DNA from: an uncultured Prevotella sp. | GTDB lineage: Bacteria; Bacteroidota; Bacteroidia; Bacteroidales; Bacteroidaceae | Length of the DNA: 14,129 nt | Reading direction: 5' to 3' | Assembly: GCA_902497035.1 (NCBI GenBank) | Contig: CABVDL010000070.1 | Coordinates: 1-14,129 of the forward strand | Shown: positions 6,934 through 13,950 of the stretch, piece after piece | Layout of the letters: every line of letters starts with the position of its first letter | Numbering within the stretch: position 1 is the stretch's first letter | The notes under the pieces: model-generated | What the model saw: the letters and a program-made list of their open reading frames with translations, nothing else | Database searches by the model: none | Told to the model about the DNA's origin: nothing | Made by a program: the position numbers and the translations under genes

Positions 6934-8022
6934 ATGAAAGACGTAAAAAGAATCGTGCTCACGGGTGGACCGTGCGCGGGCAAGACAACAGCCCTGGTCA
7001 GAATCATGGAGCATTTCTCCAGCCGTGGCTTCAAGGTGTTTACCATCCCGGAAGTGCCGACAATCTTCCTGCAGGCCGGCATGGACTACCTGACGAAGAA
7101 CCAGAACTGGTTCTACGAGGGCGAGAAGGACACGCTCAAGACGCAGCTCGCCTTGGAGGACTATTTCCTCGACATGGCGCAAACCATTGAGGAGCCCGTG
7201 CTCATTGTCTGCGACCGTGGGGCGCTCGACATCTCGGCTTATCTCTCTCATGCCATGTGGGACAAGATTACCGGACTGTGCGGCGTGGACAACGAGCAAC
7301 TGCTCCACCGCTACGATGCCGTGCTGCACCTTGTCTCGGCAGCCAACGGCGCCGAGCAATACTACAACACCACGACCAACGAGAAGCGCACCGAGGACAT
7401 TGAGGGCGCGCGCCAGCTCGACCGCAAGGTCATCGAGGCCTGGTCGGGACATCCACACATGCGCGTCATCAACAACCACGACAACTTCGACACCAAGCTC
7501 AACCGCGTCATCAAGGAGATAAGTGCCGTGCTTGGACTGCCCCAGCCCATCACCGAGGAAAGGAAATACATCGTCAAGATAGTCTCCGACAACATACCCA
7601 ATGCCGTGCAGAGCGAGATTATCCAGACCTATCTCGTTGCCGACCCCGACTGCGAGGTGCGCCTGCGGCGACGCGTCTGGGAGGGCGGAAAGACCGTCAA
7701 CGTGCATACCACCAAGAAGCACCTGCCCAACCATGAGGAGATAGAGACTGAGCGGCAGGTGAGCGACGCCCTCTACGAGTCGCTCATGTCGCAGGCCGAC
7801 CCCTACCGCCACACCATACACAAACTGCGCAAGAGCTTCATCTGGGAGGGGCAGTATTTCGAGCTCGACCAGTATCTCGACCGCCTCAACGGCCTCGTCA
7901 TCCTCGAGACCAAGGGCATCACGCCAAACGAGAGCGTAAAGTTCCCGCCATACATAAAGGTCGTCGAAGATATTACCGGGCGCAAACAATACTATAATTA
8001 TATTTTAAGTCTCAACAAATAA
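6934..8022 (+). CDS. AAA_28-like P-loop NTPase fused to a CYTH/triphosphate-tunnel domain
   Basis: A 362-residue cytoplasmic protein. Residues 1-200 form a P-loop nucleotide kinase-like NTPase with a Walker A motif at G11-T18 and a VLIVCDRGALD strand (D94, R95) in the Walker B position. Residues about 205-330 resemble a CYTH domain: EERKYIV (208-214), RLRRR (243-247), TTKK (259-262), KLRKSF (297-302), ELD (310-312) and LETK (324-327). CYTH enzymes hydrolyse tri- or polyphosphates or cyclise ATP inside a charged tunnel. The leading Glu of the usual ExExK motif appears to be T207, so catalysis is uncertain. The same order of domains occurs in the eukaryotic TTD14 family. Its stop overlaps the start of the first deoxynucleoside kinase by one base (TAATG), so the two are probably translationally coupled. 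A role in nucleotide metabolism or sensing is inferred. Confidence 0.82.
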   Translation: MKDVKRIVLTGGPCAGKTTALVRIMEHFSSRGFKVFTIPEVPTIFLQAGMDYLTKNQNWFYEGEKDTLKTQLALEDYFLDMAQTIEEPVLIVCDRGALDISAYLSHAMWDKITGLCGVDNEQLLHRYDAVLHLVSAANGAEQYYNTTTNEKRTEDIEGARQLDRKVIEAWSGHPHMRVINNHDNFDTKLNRVIKEISAVLGLPQPITEERKYIVKIVSDNIPNAVQSEIIQTYLVADPDCEVRLRRRVWEGGKTVNVHTTKKHLPNHEEIETERQVSDALYESLMSQADPYRHTIHKLRKSFIWEGQYFELDQYLDRLNGLVILETKGITPNESVKFPPYIKVVEDITGRKQYYNYILSLNK

Positions 8023-8645
8023 TGCATATCGTCATTGCAGGCAACATAGGCTCGGGTAAGACCACGCTCACCAAGATGCTGGCCCACCACTACGGATGGG
8101 AGGCCAGGCTCGAGAGCGTCGTCAACAACCCCTACCTTGCCGACTACTATAGCGACATGAGACGGTGGGCGCTTAACCTCGAGGTGTATTTCCTCAAGGA
8201 GCGTTTCCGCGACATCCTCAGGATAGCCCAGTCCGATAAGGCCATCATACAGGACCGCTCAATCTTCGAGGGCGTGTATATCTTCACTGCCAACAACCAC
8301 GACATGGGCAACATGAGCGACCGCGACTTCGACACCTACATGGGCCTCTTTCAGTCGATGATGATGGTGGTCAGGCAGCCCGACCTGCTCGTCTATCTCA
8401 AAGCCTCGGTTGAGCATCTCGTAGATAACGTACACAAGCGGGGACGCGACTACGAGCAGAACATGCGCCTCGACTACCTGCGCAACCTCAACGAGCGCTA
8501 CGAGGAGTTCGTACAACAATACGACGGGCCAAAGCTCATCATTGACGTCAACAACGTGGACTTCCTCCACTCAAGGCAAGACTTCGCCGACATCATCAGC
8601 CAAATCAACCAAAAGCTCGGCATCAAGGCTGCCACGCTGTTCTGA
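8022..8645 (+). CDS. Deoxynucleoside kinase (first of tandem pair)
   Basis: Phosphorylates deoxynucleosides to 5'-monophosphates, the trapping step of deoxynucleotide salvage in the cytoplasm. The 207-residue length and motifs are typical of the dCK/dGK family: P-loop GNIGSGKT (7-14), E31 at the substrate-site Glu position, the QDRS motif (77-80), and an Arg-rich lid KRGRD (139-143). The start is fixed by the TAATG overlap with the upstream gene. The next gene is a same-length paralogue that aligns without gaps. Lactobacilli carry a comparable tandem pair specialised for deoxyadenosine and deoxyguanosine, so division of substrates is plausible here, but the preferred nucleoside cannot be read from sequence alone. 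Confidence 0.93.
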   Translation: MHIVIAGNIGSGKTTLTKMLAHHYGWEARLESVVNNPYLADYYSDMRRWALNLEVYFLKERFRDILRIAQSDKAIIQDRSIFEGVYIFTANNHDMGNMSDRDFDTYMGLFQSMMMVVRQPDLLVYLKASVEHLVDNVHKRGRDYEQNMRLDYLRNLNERYEEFVQQYDGPKLIIDVNNVDFLHSRQDFADIISQINQKLGIKAATLF

Positions 8646-8690
8646 CAGCCACACACCAATACTCGAATATCTCTAAAGCAACTATACATC

Positions 8691-9314
8691 ATGCACATTG
8701 CAATAGCCGGAAACATAGGAAGCGGAAAGACAACGCTCACACGCATGCTGGCCCAACGCTACGGTTGGACACCACGCTTCGAACCCGTTGACAACAACCC
8801 CTACTTGGAGGATTTCTACAACGACATGACACGATGGTCGTTCAATCTCCAGATATATTTCCTCAACAAGCGTTTCAAGGAGGTCGTTGAGATTGGCCAG
8901 AGCAAGGAAACCATCATACAGGACCGCACCATCTTCGAGGATGCCTGCATCTTCGCCCCCAACCTGCACGACCAGGGCTACATGAGCGACCGCGACTTCG
9001 ACAACTACACCGACTTGTTTAATCTGATGATGTCGCTTGTGAAATGGCCCCAGCTGATGATTTATATCCGCTCGTCCATTCCCACGCTCGTTAAGCACAT
9101 TGAGAAGCGGGGACGCGACTTCGAGAAGAGCATACGCATCGATTATCTCGCCGGCCTGCAGCAGCGATATGAGAACTGGATAGCCTCCTACAAGGGCCCG
9201 CTGCTCATCATCGACGGAGACAACATACACTTCGAGGAGTCTCCCGAGGACTTCCGCAAAGTTACCGACCAGATCGACAGCTCGCTCTACGGCCTCTTCC
9301 CATTCAAGGAATAG
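8691..9314 (+). CDS. Deoxynucleoside kinase (second of tandem pair)
   Basis: The paralogue of the preceding kinase, also 207 residues, with 108 of 207 positions identical by my hand alignment. The P-loop (7-14), E31, QDRT (77-80) and the lid KRGRD (139-143) are all kept, so both copies look active. Differences cluster around residues 81-96 and 111-136, and in the C-terminal tail, where substrate choice and subunit contacts lie in this family. A 45-base gap without a terminator follows the first copy, so they are probably on one transcript. Products could form homodimers or a heterodimer, as in Lactobacillus dAK/dGK; this is an inference from the arrangement. Confidence 0.93.
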   Translation: MHIAIAGNIGSGKTTLTRMLAQRYGWTPRFEPVDNNPYLEDFYNDMTRWSFNLQIYFLNKRFKEVVEIGQSKETIIQDRTIFEDACIFAPNLHDQGYMSDRDFDNYTDLFNLMMSLVKWPQLMIYIRSSIPTLVKHIEKRGRDFEKSIRIDYLAGLQQRYENWIASYKGPLLIIDGDNIHFEESPEDFRKVTDQIDSSLYGLFPFKE

Positions 9315-9368
9315 GCCATTGCCCACACCTTATTTATATTGTTGGAACATTAGTATATCGCTGATATT

Positions 9369-10547
9369 ATGGAAGAAATCAAGACTGACAGCATCAATCT
9401 CATTGCCACCGCAACCGACGGGGGGCAGAGCACACTCATCATCGCACTCAAGCAATCTTACAGGGACAAGCCCCAGTACATGCGCTACCTGCGACATGAA
9501 TATGAAAAAAACAAGAATCTCGACAACCCTGGCATCTTCCACGTCAAGGAGCTGAAAGAAATTGAGGGCTGCGGTCTGGCCATTGTCACCGAATGGGAAG
9601 CCTGCCGCTCGCTGGCCCAGTGGCTTAAGGAGGCCAACCACAGCGACGACGAAAAGAAGCGCATCGTAAGGCAGGTGGCCGACGCACTGAGCTACATGCA
9701 CGCCCAGGGCATCATTCACGGCGCGCTCAACTCCCAAAACATCTTCATCACAAGCAAGGGCGACAACGTGAAACTGCTCACCGTGCACCAACGCTACGCC
9801 GACATACTCAAACAGCCAAACGAGACGCTGAGATACCTTGCGCCCGAGGCCAAGGACGGAACGGTGGGCCTCAACGAGCGGGCCGACATCTATTCGCTTG
9901 GCGTCATGCTTAAGGAGATGGGACTCGACGATGAATACCACAGTGTGATAGAAACGAGCTGCCACTTTGGCCGAAACGAGCGTTTCGACAGCATCGACAG
10001 TTTTCTTGAGGCAATGAGCCGCCGACACTACACGCGCACGACGGCTGCCGAGGACGGCCCCACGGCTCCGGGCTTGTCAACCAACAAGCGCATGGCCGTC
10101 ATCGTGGCTGCCATCGTGGTGCTTGTCGGCGTGGCTGTAGCCCTGCTCGTGGCCCAGGGAGGCAGCGACAACAATGCCACGGTAACGACCCAGCAGACCG
10201 ACTCCGCCGCACAGGCCGACCAGCAGCAACAGGCTGCCCAGCAGACTGAAACCACAGCTCAGCCCGCAGCCAGCGACACGGCTACCGCACAGCCGGAAGC
10301 ACAGCAGCCCAGTGACCAGGCCAACGCCGACGACAACGCTTTCCTCAACGACCTCGTGCCGCAAATGCAGGCCGACATCGACAAGATTTACGCAGAGGCT
10401 GCCGACCCCGAAACAGCACGCCGGAAAGTGGCCATCTACTACAACGGACTGCGAAAGGTGCTGCGTAGGCGACACCTGAAAATTGCGCAGCTCGACGCTT
10501 TCGACAAGGCCTTCGCGGCCTACAACGCGCAAAAGAAACAGCAGTAA
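9369..10547 (+). CDS. Membrane-anchored degenerate Ser/Thr kinase-like protein
   Basis: A 392-residue protein. Residues about 10-215 follow the Hanks kinase layout: an ALK strand with K28, a possible helix-C Glu (E44), the catalytic-loop position IIHGALNSQN (115-124), LAPE (157-160) and ADIYSLGV (172-179). The HRDxxxxN motif has become HGAxxxxN, so the catalytic Asp is A119. The DFG position appears to be VHQ (139-141), and no Gly-rich loop is seen. It is therefore predicted to be a pseudokinase that senses or scaffolds rather than phosphorylates. One membrane helix (about 243-262) is followed by a Gln/Ala/Thr-rich linker (about 265-320) and a helical, basic C-terminal domain (about 325-390) expected in the periplasm. 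The stop is six bases before an exported TPR protein, its likely partner. Confidence 0.8.
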   Translation: MEEIKTDSINLIATATDGGQSTLIIALKQSYRDKPQYMRYLRHEYEKNKNLDNPGIFHVKELKEIEGCGLAIVTEWEACRSLAQWLKEANHSDDEKKRIVRQVADALSYMHAQGIIHGALNSQNIFITSKGDNVKLLTVHQRYADILKQPNETLRYLAPEAKDGTVGLNERADIYSLGVMLKEMGLDDEYHSVIETSCHFGRNERFDSIDSFLEAMSRRHYTRTTAAEDGPTAPGLSTNKRMAVIVAAIVVLVGVAVALLVAQGGSDNNATVTTQQTDSAAQADQQQQAAQQTETTAQPAASDTATAQPEAQQPSDQANADDNAFLNDLVPQMQADIDKIYAEAADPETARRKVAIYYNGLRKVLRRRHLKIAQLDAFDKAFAAYNAQKKQQ

Positions 10548-10553
10548 CGGCAC

Positions 10554-11237
10554 ATGCGACACACTTTCATTCCCTTTCTGGCCGCCACACTGCTTACGCT
10601 GACTACTGCCAAAGTGCAGGCGCAGAGCCGAGAGACATTACGCGACAGCCTGCGCAAGGCCACCGACCAGCTCGACTATCACCCCGACTCCATAGACCTG
10701 CGGCTTCGAAAAGCCCGGTGGAACATGGAGCTTGAAGAGTGGGCTACGGCTAAAAGCGAGTACGACAAGGTGCTTGGCACCAATCCTGCCAACATAGCGG
10801 CGCTTTACTATCGCGCCTACTGCAACGACCGGCTCGGCCGTTACAACTTTGCCCGGCTCGACTATCAGCATCTGCTTACACTGGTGCCTGGCAACTTTGA
10901 GGCGAGGCTTGGCCTGGCGCTGCTCAATGAGAAAGACCACCACTACACCGAAGCCCTCGACGGCATCAACCAACTGGTGGCGGCCCATCCTGACTCTGCC
11001 ATAGTCTGGGCAGCGAGGGCCGGCATTGAGAGTGAGCGCGGCATGAGGGAATTGGCTGCCTACGACTACGGTGAGGCGCTAAAACGTGACCCCGACAACA
11101 CCGATTACCTGCTGGCCCGGGCTGACCTCAACATCGGTCTGGGCAACTATGCCGATGCCCGGCGCGACCTCGACCGTCTTGTAAAGCTTGGTACGCCGAA
11201 AGCTGCGCTGAGGGAGTGGTATGAGAAATTGAAATAA
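10554..11237 (+). CDS. Exported tetratricopeptide repeat protein
   Basis: A 227-residue protein with an N-terminal signal peptide (about 1-23, probable cleavage after VQA). Several consecutive TPR-like helix pairs then fill about 45-212, with recurring A-Y-A and small-residue positions and Asp-Pro or Asn-Pro turns. TPR arrays bind proteins or peptides, so an adaptor role in the periplasm is likely. It starts six bases after the stop of the kinase-like protein, whose C-terminal domain should face the same compartment. The binding partner is not revealed by the sequence, and no catalytic motif is present. Confidence 0.82.
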   Translation: MRHTFIPFLAATLLTLTTAKVQAQSRETLRDSLRKATDQLDYHPDSIDLRLRKARWNMELEEWATAKSEYDKVLGTNPANIAALYYRAYCNDRLGRYNFARLDYQHLLTLVPGNFEARLGLALLNEKDHHYTEALDGINQLVAAHPDSAIVWAARAGIESERGMRELAAYDYGEALKRDPDNTDYLLARADLNIGLGNYADARRDLDRLVKLGTPKAALREWYEKLK

Positions 11238-11311
11238 AATCCCTACTTATGAAATACGTCATCAACAATGCTCTTCACACGCTCCCCATTTTGGAGAAAG
11301 CCCTGTTTCAG

Positions 11312-12628
11312 GTGAAAAGAAGTAAATGGACCTGCATGGCCGGCCTCTTTCTAATGCTCGCCTTGCCTGTCGTCGCCCAGCAAAGCCGCGTCGAGATAAC
11401 ACGCGACCACACGTTAGCAGCCGCCAACTACCGTATCTATCCCACACCTACAAAACCCCTCACTCCGGCACCAGCCGGTTACAAGCCATTCTATATAAGC
11501 CACTACGGCCGTCACGGCTCACGCTGGCTCATCGGCAAGGGCGCCTTCGACCGGCCGTTCGCCATTCTTGCCAAGGCCGACTCGCTGGGTAAGCTCACGC
11601 CACGCGGCCGGGAGGTACTCGCTACTGTCAGGGCCATGCGCGACAACGGACGCAGCCGTGAGGGCGAGCTGACACCGTTAGGAGCGCGTCAGCATCAGGG
11701 CATCGCACGCCGCATGTACGAGCGCTTTCCCGAGGTGTTTGCGGGGAAGGCTCACGTTGATGCAAAGTCAACGGTCGTCATCCGCTGCATCCTCTCCATG
11801 GAGAACGAGCTGCTGGAGTTGGCCAAGCTAAATCCACAACTCACGTTCACCCACGACGCCAGTTACCACGACATGGCATTTATGAACAATCAGAACTCGC
11901 CCTACGACAAACTACGCAACACGCAGGCTGTAAAGGACAGCCTCAAGGCTTTCAACGAAGCCCACGCCGACTACAGCCACATGCTCGGCATTGTGTTCAA
12001 CGACACGGCCTATGTCAGGCAACTCGGTAATACCACCGGCAGGCTGGCCTACGACCTTTGGGGAATTTGCACCGACCTCGACAATACCGAGCTTGTCCAT
12101 CAGTGCAAGCCGCTGTGGGACATCTTCTCGGATGATGAGATTTACAACTCATGGCTCACTAACAATGCCTACTGGTATTGCGCCTCAGGCCCAAACCGCA
12201 TGACCGACGGAGCGGGGATGCGCATGCAGAGTGACCTGCTCACCCATATCGTAGCCGATGCTGACTCGTGCGTGAGACTCTCCCACCCCGGCGCACAACT
12301 GCGATTCGCACATGAGAGCACCACGTTGCCACTGGTCTGCCTGCTCAATATCAATGGCTTCGGCAACCAGCGGTCGGGACTCAACAGCCTCGACCAAGAG
12401 GGATGGCTCAACTATCGGGTCTTCCCGATGGCCTGCAACGTACAGTTCATCTTCTACCGCTCGGCCAAAAGCAAAGACATTCTCGTAAAGATACTGCTCA
12501 ACGAGGAAGAGGCCTCTGTTCCCGTCAAGACCGACTGCGCACCCTACTATCGCTGGAAAGACTTAAGGGCCTACATGGAGAACATCATAAAGGGCTCCAG
12601 CTACCCTGCCAATAATAAGAAACATTAG
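11312..12628 (+). CDS. Exported histidine acid phosphatase (clade 2, MINPP/phytase-like)
   Basis: Hydrolyses phosphomonoesters, possibly inositol phosphates or nucleotides, outside the cytoplasm. The GTG at 11312 is preferred because it gives a classic signal peptide: MKRSK, a hydrophobic core, and cleavage after VVA. An ATG at 11249 would add 21 residues before the basic n-region, and an ATG at 11336 would remove the positive charges. Numbered from 11312, the nucleophile motif HYGRHGSRW is at about 64-72 (R67, H68, R71). The proton-donor motif reads FAHE with H334-E335, rather than the HD of phytases or the HAE of animal MINPP. About 438 residues is normal for the family. Eleven to 74 bases separate it from the TPR gene, so it belongs to the same cluster. 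The substrate is unproven. Confidence 0.87.
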   Translation: MKRSKWTCMAGLFLMLALPVVAQQSRVEITRDHTLAAANYRIYPTPTKPLTPAPAGYKPFYISHYGRHGSRWLIGKGAFDRPFAILAKADSLGKLTPRGREVLATVRAMRDNGRSREGELTPLGARQHQGIARRMYERFPEVFAGKAHVDAKSTVVIRCILSMENELLELAKLNPQLTFTHDASYHDMAFMNNQNSPYDKLRNTQAVKDSLKAFNEAHADYSHMLGIVFNDTAYVRQLGNTTGRLAYDLWGICTDLDNTELVHQCKPLWDIFSDDEIYNSWLTNNAYWYCASGPNRMTDGAGMRMQSDLLTHIVADADSCVRLSHPGAQLRFAHESTTLPLVCLLNINGFGNQRSGLNSLDQEGWLNYRVFPMACNVQFIFYRSAKSKDILVKILLNEEEASVPVKTDCAPYYRWKDLRAYMENIIKGSSYPANNKKH

Positions 12629-12652
12629 TCCCGACAAATTTTCATCTTAAAC

Positions 12653-13573
12653 ATGACTAAACCCACAAACCTTTTTATTGGCGCAGCCGTTCTCGCAGTC
12701 TTAGCCTATGCAGCCGTACGGAATAAAAGTAGCGCATCATCTGCCGATACCAATCAACCAGCCTTGACGGAAACCGATGCCGCGACGGCATCCAAGACAG
12801 ACACCAAGGAGGCTGCGGACGGCAAGGACAAGCGTGCTGCGTCCTCCGAGGGGATACCGACGTCAGACGAAGCCGCACTGCGATTCGCCATGCCCACCAC
12901 ACCCAAGGACATGCCGGAACAGCTATTGGTGAATGACGCCTACGTGAGCAGCTTCAACCGTGAGACGCTCATGCCCAACTGGGTGGCCTGGCGTCTCACT
13001 GCCGCCCATGCCGACGGCACCGTGAAACGCAAGGGCGTTGAGTTTACCCCCGACGACCGCGTGGCCGAGCCCTACCGAGTAACCACCTACGACTATATGC
13101 GCTCGGGATATGACCGTGGTCACATGTGTCCCGCAGCCGACAATAAATGGAGCCAGCGCGCCATGGAACAATGCTTCTTGCTTACCAACATTTGTCCGCA
13201 GTACCACGGCCTCAACGTGGGCGACTGGAATGAGATGGAGAACCAGTGCCGCAGATGGGCTAAAGAATTTGGTGAGGTGTATATCGTCTCAGGCCCCATT
13301 CTCTACCGCAGTCAGCACAAGCGCATTGGCAGTGAGCATAAGGTCACCGTGCCGGAGGCTTTTTTCAAAGTGGTGCTTTGCCTAAAAGGGAAGCCTAAAG
13401 GTATCGGCTTCATCTATCGCAACATTGCCGGCAACAGGCCCAAAGGCGACTATGTCAACACCATCGACCAAGTGGAGCGTATCACAGGCCTCGATTTCTT
13501 CCCATCACTGCCCGACAAGACAGAGAAAGCCATAGAGGCAGAAGCAAACCTCAACGACTGGTATGCAGAATGA
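12653..13573 (+). CDS. Exported DNA/RNA non-specific endonuclease (DRGH family)
   Basis: A beta-beta-alpha metal nuclease of the Serratia NucA type that cuts single- or double-stranded DNA and RNA. The signature is YDRGHMCPAAD (153-163) with general-base H157. N187 lies 30 residues on, matching the His-to-metal-Asn spacing of the Serratia enzyme. The WNEMENQ helix supplies the expected acidic residue (E194). The N-terminus has a hydrophobic segment (about 7-20) ending in AYA, so it is a signal peptide or anchor. A low-complexity Ser/Ala/Thr/Lys linker (about 25-70) then leads to the folded domain. It is the last gene of the cluster, 24 bases after the phosphatase. Extracellular or periplasmic degradation of nucleic acid for nutrient use is the likely function. 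Confidence 0.9.
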   Translation: MTKPTNLFIGAAVLAVLAYAAVRNKSSASSADTNQPALTETDAATASKTDTKEAADGKDKRAASSEGIPTSDEAALRFAMPTTPKDMPEQLLVNDAYVSSFNRETLMPNWVAWRLTAAHADGTVKRKGVEFTPDDRVAEPYRVTTYDYMRSGYDRGHMCPAADNKWSQRAMEQCFLLTNICPQYHGLNVGDWNEMENQCRRWAKEFGEVYIVSGPILYRSQHKRIGSEHKVTVPEAFFKVVLCLKGKPKGIGFIYRNIAGNRPKGDYVNTIDQVERITGLDFFPSLPDKTEKAIEAEANLNDWYAE

Positions 13574-13757
13574 GTGTATGTCAAGCAGGTACAACTTCAA
13601 AGTTGATGCTATTTTCTATATCTTGTTATCTTTATATCATTATATCAATGTGTCCTTGGGGCGAAGGTAAATTTATTCATTCAAGTTTTGCAAGCAGAAT
13701 TCGTTTGATTTGATTTAGCCGCGCGAGGTAATCGGACTTCGGAGAGATTCTCTCGCA

Positions 13758-13790
13758 GAGCCGCGGAGTTTATTGAGCCGTGGAGTTATT
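13758..13790 (+). repeat. Imperfect 17-bp tandem duplication
   Basis: GAGCCGCGGAGTTTATT (13758-13774) is followed directly by GAGCCGTGGAGTTATT (13775-13790). The two units differ by one substitution and one missing T. Confidence 0.6.
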
Positions 13791-13810
13791 GCTTCTGCGA
13801 ATGAGAGCAC

Positions 13811-13924
13811 GCAGAGAGACCTTCGGTCTTGCGAGAAGTTCACAGAGATGAATCAACACTGTTCTCGCAGTATATTTCCTCATACGCTCCTCATACGCTC
13901 CACACAGACCGAAGGTCTCTCTGC
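13811..13924. repeat. Exact 19-bp inverted repeat flanking a 76-bp core
   Basis: GCAGAGAGACCTTCGGTCT at 13811-13829 recurs as its exact reverse complement at 13906-13924. Each arm itself contains the AGACC/GGTCT palindrome. The 76-base core has no coding capacity and no resemblance to a known insertion sequence. It could be a pair of dispersed repeats in opposite orientation or a small non-autonomous element. Confidence 0.6.
13880..13901 (+). repeat. Perfect 11-bp tandem duplication
   Basis: TCATACGCTCC occurs twice in direct succession (13880-13890 and 13891-13901), inside the core of the 19-bp inverted repeat. It looks like a replication-slippage product. Confidence 0.7.
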
Positions 13925-13950
13925 TCTCTCCTCATAAGGCCGAAGGCCTC

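Larger units (their letters stand above)
13737..13950. repeat. Intergenic patch of short palindromes and repeats
   Basis: Within about 210 bases there are four short hairpins: GAGAG-ATT-CTCTC (13742-13754), AGACC-TTC-GGTCT (13817-13829), AGACC-GAA-GGTCT (13906-13918) and AGGCC-GAA-GGCCT (13937-13949). Three of them share the pattern of a 5-bp stem around a TTC or GAA loop. Phrases such as CTCGCAG and GCAGAG recur on both sides. No gene overlaps the patch. It resembles dispersed palindromic intergenic repeats rather than a CRISPR array, because the units are not regularly spaced. Confidence 0.55.

Noticed and set aside
6838..7989. A 383-codon open frame on the - strand opposite the NTPase-CYTH gene
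   Set aside because: It is antisense to a well-supported gene, low in complexity and without known motifs.
13592..13605. CAACTT/AAGTTG inverted repeat just after the endonuclease gene as a terminator
   Set aside because: The stem is short and AT-rich, the loop would be two to four bases, and no T-run follows directly.
13737..13950. Possible CRISPR array
   Set aside because: The repeats are short palindromes at irregular spacing without uniform spacers, and no cas gene is present.
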